IMG/VR virus record: IMGVR_UViG_3300030109_004712
Span: 1-29,107 of that record
Direction: 5' to 3' (one strand)
Length of the DNA stretch: 29,107 nt
Source of the DNA: a virus
The notes below the pieces were generated by a model. It worked only from the letters and a program-made list of their open reading frames with translations. It had not been told where the DNA came from and made no database searches. Below, piece by piece: positions 19,429 through 26,234 of the stretch (within the stretch, counting starts at the first letter, position 1; the number at the start of each line of letters is the position of its first letter). A program made the position numbers and the translations under genes.

Positions 19429-19908
19429 TTAAGCTGTTGTAGCTACTACAACTTCAACTTGCACATTAGCCGAAGCGGCCTTAAGAAATATCTCATCTAT
19501 GTCGCTCCATCCGCTAAATGCGCTTCCATTTGTGAAAGCTTCTACCTGCGTGTCTGTAAGTAATAAGCTAGAATCGGCATCAACTAATATTGCGGCAGTA
19601 TCTGCGCCAGTGTCTTCTAATATAACAGCAACACCATTTGTGTCATCAAGATTTGTAATTCTAATGTACTCTACTGCGCTTCTTAGGAATGTTCCAGGAG
19701 CCGAAGCTGCTGTTCCTCCAAAGTCTATTACTTTTACTTGATTTGTGTTTGGTAAATTTAGAACTCTAGTATTTAGTTGGTCTATATTTGCAAAAGTTTT
19801 TGTTACTGTTTGACTGTGCGTTCTATTATCAGCACTTGTACTGTGTGTCATTGTTAATGACTCAGTTATCGTTACTGTTAATGTACCGCCTGTAATTCTT
19901 GTTGCCAT
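19429..19908 (-). CDS. Small beta-rich virion protein, 159 aa
   Basis: I recognise no family by name. The protein is rich in Thr, Val, Ala and Asp, poor in Lys, and predicted to be all beta, with no signal peptide or membrane segment. Such composition is usual for tail or decoration proteins. It lies 10 nt upstream of the ring protein gene and 10 nt downstream of another small beta-type gene, so it is part of the tail/neck run. A tail-fibre attachment or ring-decorating role is possible but not shown. Confidence 0.75.
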   Translation of the reverse strand: MATRITGGTLTVTITESLTMTHSTSADNRTHSQTVTKTFANIDQLNTRVLNLPNTNQVKVIDFGGTAASAPGTFLRSAVEYIRITNLDDTNGVAVILEDTGADTAAILVDADSSLLLTDTQVEAFTNGSAFSGWSDIDEIFLKAASANVQVEVVVATTA

Positions 19909-19918
19909 ATTTTAATTT

Positions 19919-20245
19919 TTATACGTCTGTTAAACTGCCATACTCACTCAATGTTTTTAAGTGCTCATATGTTTGTCTTACAATATTTAAATTAGCTGAA
20001 TTAGCTACAGATGGCGTAAATGTACCTGATATTGTATAAACCGCCGAATCTGGATTAGCCGCATAAGCATCCGCATCTTTGTAAACCCTAGCTGAATAGT
20101 CAGCATGATTTGCTTTACTCCATGTTACTGTACCATCTTCAGCTTCTGTAGAAGTGTCTACAGCTCTGTGATGTACTTGCATAACTTTTAAATACGAACT
20201 TGATATTGTTAAACCTTTGTAGGTTAGTTCCCCTGATAATGCCAT
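19919..20245 (-). CDS. Small virion protein, 108 aa, unknown
   Basis: Function is not recognised. The sequence begins with a beta-type stretch (ELTYKGLTISSSYLKVM) and has a Thr/Ser/Ala-rich body with a short helical C-terminus (LNIVRQTYEHLKTLSEYG). It is co-directional, with 10 nt and 3 nt gaps to its neighbours, and its size and place suit a small tail or neck component. Membership in the structural operon is secure; the specific role is unknown. Confidence 0.72.
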   Translation of the reverse strand: MALSGELTYKGLTISSSYLKVMQVHHRAVDTSTEAEDGTVTWSKANHADYSARVYKDADAYAANPDSAVYTISGTFTPSVANSANLNIVRQTYEHLKTLSEYGSLTDV

Positions 20246-20248
20246 AAT

Positions 20249-20716
20249 TTATTTTTTTAATTTATTAATTTTATTTTTAAATCTTGCTAGAGGCATAATT
20301 TTACATCTTGCAAAATCTTTAGGTCTCTTCCATATTAATTTATAAAAGAAATCGTCAAGAATAGGCACTTTGTATTTAACCATTTTACCTAATTTATCTG
20401 ATTCTTTAATATCAACTCTTATATGAAAGGGTCTTCTATGTTCTTTTTTGTCCAAATATAAATAACCTAGTTTTTCAGGCAAATGAACTAATTCAAACCT
20501 TTCTGTCAAGTCTCTTATTAATATTTCTAAGAACCTTTTTATAATAGAATAAAAGACAGTATATGTCATGACTTTTGTTCTATATTTTTTTCTCCTTCTG
20601 CTCCACTTAGTATTAATTCTAAGCTCTCTTCTTACATTATTATATATATCTCTTAGAGATATGTATTTATCTTTGTGCTCTCTGTTGAACTTGCGTTCTT
20701 GTTGTGTCGTATCCAT
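20249..20716 (-). CDS. Small basic protein, 155 aa, crAss-like structural-block family (probable)
   Basis: The protein is very rich in Lys and Arg (for example SRRRKKYRTK at 39-48) and helical. It has a pattern I associate with small proteins in the neck region of crAss-like phages: SLRDIYNN near the start, a helix, then LPEKLGYLYLDK at 79-90. Role unknown; the charge suggests contact with DNA or an acidic partner. The only usable start (20716) makes the gene overlap the upstream ring gene by 50 nt. No Met or clear alternative start occurs between it and Met50, and the conserved-looking region begins near residue 20, so the overlap is probably real. Confidence 0.7.
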   Translation of the reverse strand: MDTTQQERKFNREHKDKYISLRDIYNNVRRELRINTKWSRRRKKYRTKVMTYTVFYSIIKRFLEILIRDLTERFELVHLPEKLGYLYLDKKEHRRPFHIRVDIKESDKLGKMVKYKVPILDDFFYKLIWKRPKDFARCKIMPLARFKNKINKLKK

Positions 20717-21587
20717 CTGTTACCATATCTGGTTGAGTGCTCAATGCTATTTGCATTTCTTGCATAACTTCTCTTGTTAAATCTGCTACTAAATAATCTG
20801 GAAATGGATAAACTTCATCATCATTTGCCCAATCTTGAAATTTTGTAGGATTTGAAAGTAATAAATTAGCGTTTACTCCGTAAAAAACTGGTATTGCTGT
20901 ATCATCTTGTTGATTAGATTGTCTGAATACAGATTGTAAATTTCTAATTACTAAAACTTGCTCTAAACCACCGCCTACAAAAGCAGAGTCATTTTCAATA
21001 TATGAAGTTATACTTTTTTTACCAAATCTGCTATATCCATGTCTAACTGATATGGTTTTATCTGTTACTGGAACGTCAATATGATTAACATTGTGATTGT
21101 TATTTCCTTTTCTTCTGCTTAATTTTAAATTTTTTACTCCGTACCCGTCAATATTTAAAATTTGTGGCAAAACAAGGTTTAATATTCCCATTTCGTCCCT
21201 TTGACCCCCTCTTTCTTCTGGATAATAGTCATTACCATAAAATTCTGCTGTATTTATAGAAGGTGCAGCTAAGGATGAGGCTAAAGATGCTGTTCTCTTA
21301 GAATATGCAACTAAAGAATTATTATCCCAACCATTTTGACTGATAGACCAAGTATAAAAAGCACTATCAAAATTATATTGACGATAATTCTCTGCCACAA
21401 ATGTAATTTTTTGTAAACATTCTTGAGGAACACCTTTACCTTCTGTCGCTAATTTTTTTAAAATTTTTGCTCTATGATAATGAATCCAAAATTTAATTTG
21501 TCTGATACCTACGTTTTCTTCTTCATTAGTATCGCCATTGTAAGCTAAATTTTTAATGTTGTATGCAATTTCGTTTAATGTAGCCAT
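20667..21587 (-). CDS. Ring/adaptor-type head-tail connector protein, 306 aa
   Basis: The N-terminus (LNEIAYNIKNL at 4-14, then IRQIKFWIHYHRAKILKK at 28-45) resembles a connector family that I recall from structural blocks of Bacteroidota podoviruses, where these proteins stack as rings under the portal. The middle is beta-rich and the C-terminus helical (DYLVADLTREVMQEMQIAL). A good promoter match lies directly upstream (21607-21637), and a hairpin separates it from the preceding gene, so it may open a transcription unit. Its 3' end overlaps the next gene by 50 nt. The ring assignment comes from pattern and position, not from a search. Confidence 0.75.
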   Translation of the reverse strand: MATLNEIAYNIKNLAYNGDTNEEENVGIRQIKFWIHYHRAKILKKLATEGKGVPQECLQKITFVAENYRQYNFDSAFYTWSISQNGWDNNSLVAYSKRTASLASSLAAPSINTAEFYGNDYYPEERGGQRDEMGILNLVLPQILNIDGYGVKNLKLSRRKGNNNHNVNHIDVPVTDKTISVRHGYSRFGKKSITSYIENDSAFVGGGLEQVLVIRNLQSVFRQSNQQDDTAIPVFYGVNANLLLSNPTKFQDWANDDEVYPFPDYLVADLTREVMQEMQIALSTQPDMVTDGYDTTRTQVQQRAQR

Positions 21588-21606
21588 AGGTATTGTAAAA
21601 TTATTA

Positions 21607-21637
21607 CAAATTTAGTGTTTTTTTCTCTAATAACAAA
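21607..21637 (-). promoter_or_regulatory. Bacteroidota-type promoter upstream of the 306-aa ring gene
   Basis: On the minus strand, TTTG (21637-21634) is followed after exactly 19 nt by TAAATTTG (21614-21607). This fits the Bacteroidota primary sigma factor consensus TTTG-N19-TAnnTTTG (known from Bacteroides). The -7 element ends 19 nt before the ATG at 21587, so a short leader is expected. It lies directly after the hairpin at 21638-21673. It is the only intergenic site here with both elements at correct spacing. Confidence 0.6.
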
Positions 21638-21673
21638 GATAGGCCTCTGCGTAAATATACACATTAGCCTATC
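21638..21673 (-). terminator. Hairpin after the 201-aa connector gene
   Basis: GATAGGC and GCCTATC pair perfectly over 7 bp around a 22-nt loop, starting 23 nt after the stop at 21697. The minus-strand RNA then reads UUUGUUAUU, which is U-rich, so intrinsic termination is possible. The same bases include the -33 element of the next promoter, so unit end and unit start are directly adjacent in the longest non-coding gap of the window (21588-21696). Confidence 0.45.
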
Positions 21674-21696
21674 AATGCAGCAGGGAGCTAAAATCT

Positions 21697-22302
21697 TTAT
21701 TGATTTATACCTCGCTCAGTTTCATTTATTTGCATTTCATAGCTTGGGTTTTCAATGTTTGCTAACATTTTTCTTGCAGCAATATTTAATATTTCTACCT
21801 GATAGTTTTCTTGTATTTTACTATCATCAAAAACCTCTGTAACTGTTGGTCTAAATAAATAAACCATTCTGAAATACGTTGTAGGAGCTGGATTACACAC
21901 AATTCCAAAATTACTTACTACAAATGAAGGATTTTCTGCATCGCTTTTGTTAAATGGGTCGCTTGTGCTTACATCTTCAATGTACTCTTTGTAACCTTTA
22001 AACTCTGCTTCATTATCTTCAAGCTTGATTGCTATTGGGTACATAAATTGACCATCTACTATTTCATATCTGTTTGGGTCCGTCCATGCAGCTATACTAG
22101 CATTATCTTCCACGACTATTTTATACAATCCTGTAAGAGCTGTTCTTGATTCTGAATTAAAGTCTATTTTATCGTAATACTTATTGATAAACTCTGTTAT
22201 TGATAGATTTAAAAATATTTCTTTTTCACTATCAGTAAAATATGGCTGGTCTGCCTTGTCTAATAATAAGTCTAAGTAATCGTTTGCTTCTGCTACATTC
22301 AT
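21697..22302 (-). CDS. Ring/adaptor-type connector protein, 201 aa
   Basis: The protein starts with a helical segment (AEANDYLDLLLDKAD, then FTDSEKEIFLNLSITEFINKYY) and has a beta-type middle. It ends with EILNIAARKMLANIENPSYE, which is characteristic of small connector proteins in crAss-like and related Bacteroidota phages, where they build one of the rings joining portal and tail. The start abuts the stop of the upstream 241-aa gene with no gap. The stop is followed, 23 nt on, by a hairpin and then a promoter-like sequence. The role is inferred. Confidence 0.75.
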   Translation of the reverse strand: MNVAEANDYLDLLLDKADQPYFTDSEKEIFLNLSITEFINKYYDKIDFNSESRTALTGLYKIVVEDNASIAAWTDPNRYEIVDGQFMYPIAIKLEDNEAEFKGYKEYIEDVSTSDPFNKSDAENPSFVVSNFGIVCNPAPTTYFRMVYLFRPTVTEVFDDSKIQENYQVEILNIAARKMLANIENPSYEMQINETERGINQ

Positions 22303-23028
22303 TTATTCCATGAGTTCTTTTATGCCCTGTGGAGTAGACGAATCTTTTTTTACTTCTATTTTTTCTTCTACCTCTACTGGTGTTGTTTCGCCTGTACGCA
22401 TTTGATGTTTCAACATTGCATATAAATCTGCATTTTCTTTTAACCAGATAATAGCTTGGTCATCTGTAAGCCCTATATTATTAGAACCGTGTTTCCAAAC
22501 ACCGTTTATTTTCGTTAAAACTTCTTTTTGCAAAGCATTTTTTAAGAAAATCCTGTGTTCTTTATCCACGTCTTCTAATGTTGAGGTAAATTTAGCTGGA
22601 TTGTCGCTAGCAAACTGTATTATTTTTGCTTTTAACATCATATCATCTAAATCAGGACTAAGCCCCATAAGAACTGACATATTTTTCAATTCATTAATAT
22701 TCAACATTGATGCAGTTGTAATAGCTTTTGCAGACTCAATAGAATCTTCAGCAGCTTTTTCTTGTTCTGCTTTCATGTCTTGAATTACAAATTTACCACC
22801 TCCTTTAATTAATGGATGGTCTTTAAGAAAATCGTATACTCTTCTATCGTCTTCATCATTTATATCTAATGATTTAACTGCATGAAACATTTCATAACCA
22901 CTAATTTCTTCTCCATTTGGGTCAATTAATATTCTATTTTTACCTCTTTCGTCTTTATAACTACCAAACTTTACGTAATTAAATTTTTCTAAATTCCTTG
23001 CTTTTATTAATACTATGTGTCTTTTCAT
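22303..23028 (-). CDS. Hypothetical structural-block protein, 241 aa
   Basis: I recognise no family. The N-terminal 85 residues form a compact mixed domain (MKRHIVLIKARN, then RILIDPNGEEISGYEMFHAV). The middle is helical with acidic patches, and the C-terminal 25 residues are Glu/Lys-rich and probably disordered. The leader carries CTTAAAAAATAATAA (23030-23044 on the minus strand), identical over 15 nt to part of the leader of the 99-aa head protein gene. Its place between head and connector genes suggests head completion or assembly, but this is not shown. Confidence 0.72.
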   Translation of the reverse strand: MKRHIVLIKARNLEKFNYVKFGSYKDERGKNRILIDPNGEEISGYEMFHAVKSLDINDEDDRRVYDFLKDHPLIKGGGKFVIQDMKAEQEKAAEDSIESAKAITTASMLNINELKNMSVLMGLSPDLDDMMLKAKIIQFASDNPAKFTSTLEDVDKEHRIFLKNALQKEVLTKINGVWKHGSNNIGLTDDQAIIWLKENADLYAMLKHQMRTGETTPVEVEEKIEVKKDSSTPQGIKELME

Positions 23029-23051
23029 TTTATTATTTTTTAAGTTCCCTG

Positions 23052-23258
23052 TTAAATTTTTATTCTTCTTTCTTTTTTATCTTTCACAACTTTGCCGTTT
23101 TCTATCCAAGTTTTATTCTGTGAATGTTTTTTCCACTTAAAACCAGATTGTCCACCAATATTAAAACGCACTTTATTTTTTTCTGCGCCTTCTTCTTGTT
23201 TTTTGTCCCATTCTTCTGGGTCTTTAGCAATACTTCTTAAATATTGTGCAAAATTCAT
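23052..23258 (-). CDS. Small basic protein, 68 aa, unknown
   Basis: The protein is Lys-rich with a helical start (MNFAQYLRSIAKDPEEWDKK) and a short beta-like tail ending KKERRIKI. No domain is recognised. It is likely to be a real gene: it fills the space between two well-supported genes, has a start preceded by a -7 promoter element (TATATTTG, 23263-23270) and a hairpin, and is co-directional. If transcription starts at the usual distance from that element, the mRNA would be almost or fully leaderless. Confidence 0.6.
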   Translation of the reverse strand: MNFAQYLRSIAKDPEEWDKKQEEGAEKNKVRFNIGGQSGFKWKKHSQNKTWIENGKVVKDKKERRIKI

Positions 23259-23262
23259 ATTA

Positions 23263-23270
23263 CAAATATA
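23263..23270 (-). promoter_or_regulatory. Bacteroidota-type -7 element, near-leaderless
   Basis: TATATTTG on the minus strand matches TAnnTTTG and ends 4 nt before the ATG of the 68-aa gene at 23258. The upstream -33 element is weak (TTTA at a spacing of 18). If used, the transcript would be leaderless or nearly so, or would serve mainly the next gene at 23028. Confidence 0.35.
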
Positions 23271-23279
23271 AAGAATTTT

Positions 23280-23300
23280 GGGAGAGCATAAAGCCCTCCC
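23280..23300 (-). terminator. Hairpin after the 166-aa head gene
   Basis: On the minus strand GGGAGGGC, the loop TTTAT and GCTCTCCC form an 8-bp stem. The single A-C mismatch seen on the plus strand becomes a G-U pair only in minus-strand RNA, which supports function in that orientation. It lies 25 nt after the stop at 23326 and is followed 9 nt later by a -7 promoter element. No long U tract follows. Confidence 0.45.
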
Positions 23301-23325
23301 TTAATTCAAATTTATTTACAGAATA

Positions 23326-23826
23326 TTATCCTGCAAATGTGATAGAACCAATAGCGCTCTGAATTGCTGTACAATACCAGAAAGTACCATCAGCTACCCA
23401 TTCCATTCTTTCGCCACCAATAGCAGCAGCTTCTACCGTTACTGTGTCTGCAAGTAAATTGCTGTCTCCGTCAGCACCAGCATCAGCAGTACTTAAAGCT
23501 ACTATCGTATCAGCAGTAGGTGAGCTAATTACAATATCACCAGAACCACCAGGAGTAGACGCTACAATCATAGTTAGCGTACCACCAGCAGTTGGAGGAG
23601 GTAAAGTAATAGCTGAATCAGAACTTCCAGTTTGTGATAAGAAAATAATTTTTCCAAAGTCATCATCTTTCAATACAGTTGTTCCGTCTGTACCAGCAAT
23701 AGACATTGTTGGTGGGACGTATTGTAATTGTGGTAGATGTTTAACTTCAGAACCAGCTACATTATCAACTTCTACAAAACCAGATATTGCTGTTCTCAAT
23801 CTATTAAAATCAAATTTTATTGCCAT
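23326..23826 (-). CDS. Beta-rich head decoration/fibre-like protein, 166 aa
   Basis: The first 20 residues contain a helix with charges (FDFNRLRTAISGFVEVDN). The rest is dominated by Gly, Thr, Ala, Ser and Asp and probably folds as a beta-sandwich or short fibre (SAITLPPPTAGGTLTMIVAS, ending WYCTAIQSAIGSITF). The composition and the location close to the capsid gene suggest an exposed capsid decoration or head-fibre protein. It is bounded upstream by an 11-bp hairpin and downstream by an 8-bp hairpin, so its transcript level could be set independently. Function is inferred from composition and place. Confidence 0.72.
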   Translation of the reverse strand: MAIKFDFNRLRTAISGFVEVDNVAGSEVKHLPQLQYVPPTMSIAGTDGTTVLKDDDFGKIIFLSQTGSSDSAITLPPPTAGGTLTMIVASTPGGSGDIVISSPTADTIVALSTADAGADGDSNLLADTVTVEAAAIGGERMEWVADGTFWYCTAIQSAIGSITFAG

Positions 23827-23853
23827 TTTTATTTATTTTAAAGTTAGTAAATA

Positions 23854-23890
23854 GAAGGCCTGCATAAAGGCATATCTTCTACAGGCCTTC
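23854..23890 (-). terminator. Hairpin 13 nt after the 99-aa head gene
   Basis: GAAGGCCTG and CAGGCCTTC form a perfect 9-bp stem. On the minus-strand RNA two further pairs (one G-U) extend it to 11 bp with a 15-nt loop. It follows the stop codon closely and precedes the decoration-like gene. The RNA after it is UA-rich but has no clean U tract, so it may be a weak terminator, an attenuator, an RNA-processing site or a 3'-end stabiliser. Confidence 0.45.
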
Positions 23891-23902
23891 GTTAATTAAT
23901 TA

Positions 23903-24202
23903 TTAAGCACTCTTAGCTACAGCAGCGATTGCAGTAACTTGTGGATGAAAATAAGTACCTGCAACTTGGTCACCTATATGGTAAACTCCTGTTGCGGATG
24001 CAGCCAAACGGCACAGTTCTTTTATAACTGTAGCAGCATGACCACTATTAACTGTTAAGTCAAAAGTACCTATTGCTCCATCATCTCCAACGTAACTATA
24101 TTCTACGTTTGTAGCTGAGGTTGCTCTTACAAACCTGATATGATTACCAGGCGTAGCGACAGCGTTTGTAGCGCTAATTCGCACATATAAACAATTTCTC
24201 AT
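23903..24202 (-). CDS. Small head protein, 99 aa, paralogue of the preceding gene
   Basis: It aligns by eye over nearly its whole length with the 108-aa product of 24228-24554: both share a Phe/Tyr-rich start with an Arg, a VEYSY/VEVYY strand, the motif GDDGA (39-43 here, 45-49 there), a T-V helix and a final V.D.V..Y segment. The two genes therefore look like a tandem duplication that has diverged strongly. The protein is small, Ala/Thr/Val-rich and beta-type. Placed straight after the major capsid gene, it is likely an auxiliary capsid protein. Its leader shares a 17-nt block with that of its paralogue. Confidence 0.75.
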   Translation of the reverse strand: MRNCLYVRISATNAVATPGNHIRFVRATSATNVEYSYVGDDGAIGTFDLTVNSGHAATVIKELCRLAASATGVYHIGDQVAGTYFHPQVTAIAAVAKSA

Positions 24203-24210
24203 AATTATTA

Positions 24211-24227
24211 TTTTTTAAGGGTTAATA
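24211..24227 (-). repeat. 17-nt leader repeat, copy before the 99-aa head gene
   Basis: TATTAACCCTTAAAAAA on the minus strand ends 8 nt before the ATG at 24202 and is identical to the copy at 24562-24578. It probably came with the gene duplication or serves as a shared translation-enhancing leader; A-rich leaders favour initiation in Bacteroidota. Confidence 0.7.
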
Positions 24228-24554
24228 TTAAGCACTAATAGTAAAAGCAGTAACTGCATTTGACTGACTTAATGATGAACTACAATATACATTGTCTACA
24301 TCATCAGCCACAGTAACAACACCTCTTCCATTAACCATAAGCTCTGCTATGGCTAATACAACAGTATGTTCGCTACCTGATGCCGTTAATAAATTTAAAC
24401 TACCAGCAGCTCCGTCATCACCCTCGTAATAAACCTCTACATCAGTATCTGCCGCAGTCGCTACTAGAGTTATTTTACTAGCAGGAATACACATCATAGA
24501 TGTTGTGCTATCACGAAAAAATAAAAATGCATTTCTTTTATTTGAACTCGGCAT
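24228..24554 (-). CDS. Small head protein, 108 aa, tandem paralogue
   Basis: This is the first of two tandem related genes following the major capsid protein. It carries GDDGA at 45-49 and the same strand order as the 99-aa neighbour. No signal or membrane segment is present. A capsid decoration (cement) role is inferred from size, composition and location. The leader is 25 nt, with the block TATTAACCCTTAAAAAA ending 7 nt before the ATG. Confidence 0.75.
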   Translation of the reverse strand: MPSSNKRNAFLFFRDSTTSMMCIPASKITLVATAADTDVEVYYEGDDGAAGSLNLLTASGSEHTVVLAIAELMVNGRGVVTVADDVDNVYCSSSLSQSNAVTAFTISA

Positions 24555-24561
24555 AATTTTT

Positions 24562-24578
24562 TTTTTTAAGGGTTAATA
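24562..24578 (-). repeat. 17-nt leader repeat, copy before the 108-aa head gene
   Basis: This is an identical copy of the block at 24211-24227. It ends 7 nt before the ATG at 24554 and starts just after the major capsid stop codon. The A run is longer here (12 A in total on the minus strand). Confidence 0.7.
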
Positions 24579-24579
24579 A

Positions 24580-26145
24580 TTACGATGCACTCAATATACC
24601 ACAAGACAATGGGTTTCTTACGATGATTCCAGATTCAGAAAGCAAGTGTGCTTCAAATTTGTCATCAGCGTTAGCCGCCATCATTGACTTTTGGTCATAT
24701 GGGTTAATCATTCCAGCTACATATTTTTTTATGAAGCTTCTGTTTACGTTTCCAGCACCTTTAGTGATAAGCTCAATATTAGAAACACCAGATGTTCTTC
24801 CAAAATCTAGGAATACCATCTTTCCTGATTCTTTAAGTCTAGTATCTCCAAAAGCATTTGTACCACCAGAAGATGAATGTAAGTTAGGGTCATCAAATAC
24901 TGGGCAATAAGCCATAGTTAATTTGTTACCTAATGCTGTATAAGATGTAAAGTTTGCGCCTAATTCAACGTCGCCACTTACACCTGACATTGAGCCGCCA
25001 GTAAAGCTTCCAGATGGAGCAATTAATAAATCTTTCATTGCTCTATGAAAAGCTAATCTACCTTCAGTTCCAGTCATTACAACATATTCGTTACCTTCTG
25101 CATTAGTTGCATTTAAAGATAATTTTGCTAAAAACTCAGTAATAATATCTTCTGTTAATCCACCCATTGAATAAGTAGCTTGATTAGAAGAATCAATTTG
25201 AGCTAATAGTCCATCACCCGTTACAACAGATGTAGCTTGAGTTCCTGATAAACCTAATGCAGATGTAGAATATGCACCTGGTCTTTGAACTGTAGTGTCA
25301 GTAACAGAAGTTCTACCATACCATCTTTGTAGTTCTTGCTGATACATGTACTCATCCATCATCATTTGCTCTTTAGTGAAGTACCATACTCTTTGTCCAT
25401 TGTTTTCAATCCATGTTACATCTGTAATGTCTTTTCCTGTTACAGAAATTTTCTTACGCATTGTTGTTAGATGATTAACATGAGTAGATGGATATACATA
25501 GTTTTCACCAACGTCAGCTCCATTTGACCCGTTAGGGAATGCAGAACCAATAGAAGCAATAATAGCTTCGTCAGCTATATCTCCTAATTGTAAAGGGTTT
25601 GCAGTTCCGTCTATCATTTCAAATTTAACTACAGAGTCAGTAGCAGCAGTTAATGTACCACCATTAGCAGCAGCTCTTACTACATCAGCAACTGGGTCTT
25701 CCAATACAAGTGCAGTAGCACCAGATTGAAATCTAACCATGTCAAATTTATTTAAGAAACTTCCAGTTCTTCCTGAAGTTTGTCCATCAAATGATAAGAA
25801 AAACACATCACCATCAGCATCCATAGATGTTAATGTATTTCCTGATACAGCAGATGCACCTGAATTTCCAGTTGAACCTACAAATGTTACACCATCAGTT
25901 GAAATCCATCCATTTGAATAAGAAGGAGTATTGTACCTTCCCATTACTTTCCACTCAAAAGAGTTATCCCCTAATACTTTTTCTTGTGCAAATCTTCCTG
26001 TTCTTTCTAATAAGAAGGTAGCAGAGTATCTAGGATATTGCTGAATTAAAGTTCTTGCAATCTCTGGGTATTGCATAAGAGCATTATTCAGCGAGTTTTC
26101 TGGGGCCGTCCCACTTCCGAACGTACCCGTATATACTTTAGCCAT
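24580..26145 (-). CDS. Major capsid protein, 521 aa
   Basis: The call rests mainly on position: after portal and scaffold-like genes and before small head proteins. Size and composition also fit HK97-fold capsid proteins of large podoviruses. The N-terminus is flexible (GSGTAPENSLNNALMQYPEI) followed by a helical arm with YPRYSATFLLERTGRF at 38-52. The body is Gly/Ala/Ser/Thr-rich with conserved-looking aromatic strands (FEWKVMGRYNTP at 63-74), and the C-terminus is beta-type (SGIIVRNPLSCGILSAS). No protease gene is seen in the window. A short A-rich leader without a Shine-Dalgarno sequence precedes the start, within an 89-nt gap. I am confident of the role but cannot place it in a particular capsid family. 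Confidence 0.82.
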   Translation of the reverse strand: MAKVYTGTFGSGTAPENSLNNALMQYPEIARTLIQQYPRYSATFLLERTGRFAQEKVLGDNSFEWKVMGRYNTPSYSNGWISTDGVTFVGSTGNSGASAVSGNTLTSMDADGDVFFLSFDGQTSGRTGSFLNKFDMVRFQSGATALVLEDPVADVVRAAANGGTLTAATDSVVKFEMIDGTANPLQLGDIADEAIIASIGSAFPNGSNGADVGENYVYPSTHVNHLTTMRKKISVTGKDITDVTWIENNGQRVWYFTKEQMMMDEYMYQQELQRWYGRTSVTDTTVQRPGAYSTSALGLSGTQATSVVTGDGLLAQIDSSNQATYSMGGLTEDIITEFLAKLSLNATNAEGNEYVVMTGTEGRLAFHRAMKDLLIAPSGSFTGGSMSGVSGDVELGANFTSYTALGNKLTMAYCPVFDDPNLHSSSGGTNAFGDTRLKESGKMVFLDFGRTSGVSNIELITKGAGNVNRSFIKKYVAGMINPYDQKSMMAANADDKFEAHLLSESGIIVRNPLSCGILSAS

Positions 26146-26234
26146 TTTTTTTAATTTATTTAATTATACATTATTTAATCTAATTGAATAAATCTTTTTC
26201 AAAATCCTAGCATTGCTTTATTTTGTCATCAATT
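26146..26234. other. AT-rich leader gap upstream of the major capsid gene
   Basis: This 89-nt gap is the second longest in the window. I see no strong hairpin and no exact TAnnTTTG element. A TATAAT-like hexamer is present on the minus strand but lacks a partner at -35. The last 15 nt before the ATG are almost only A and T. It probably acts as a leader for high capsid expression, but nothing specific is identifiable. Confidence 0.4.

Noticed and set aside
26160-26190. TATAAT-like hexamer on the minus strand before the capsid gene
   Set aside because: No acceptable -35 partner, and Bacteroidota promoters do not use this element; the hexamer is expected by chance in such AT-rich DNA.
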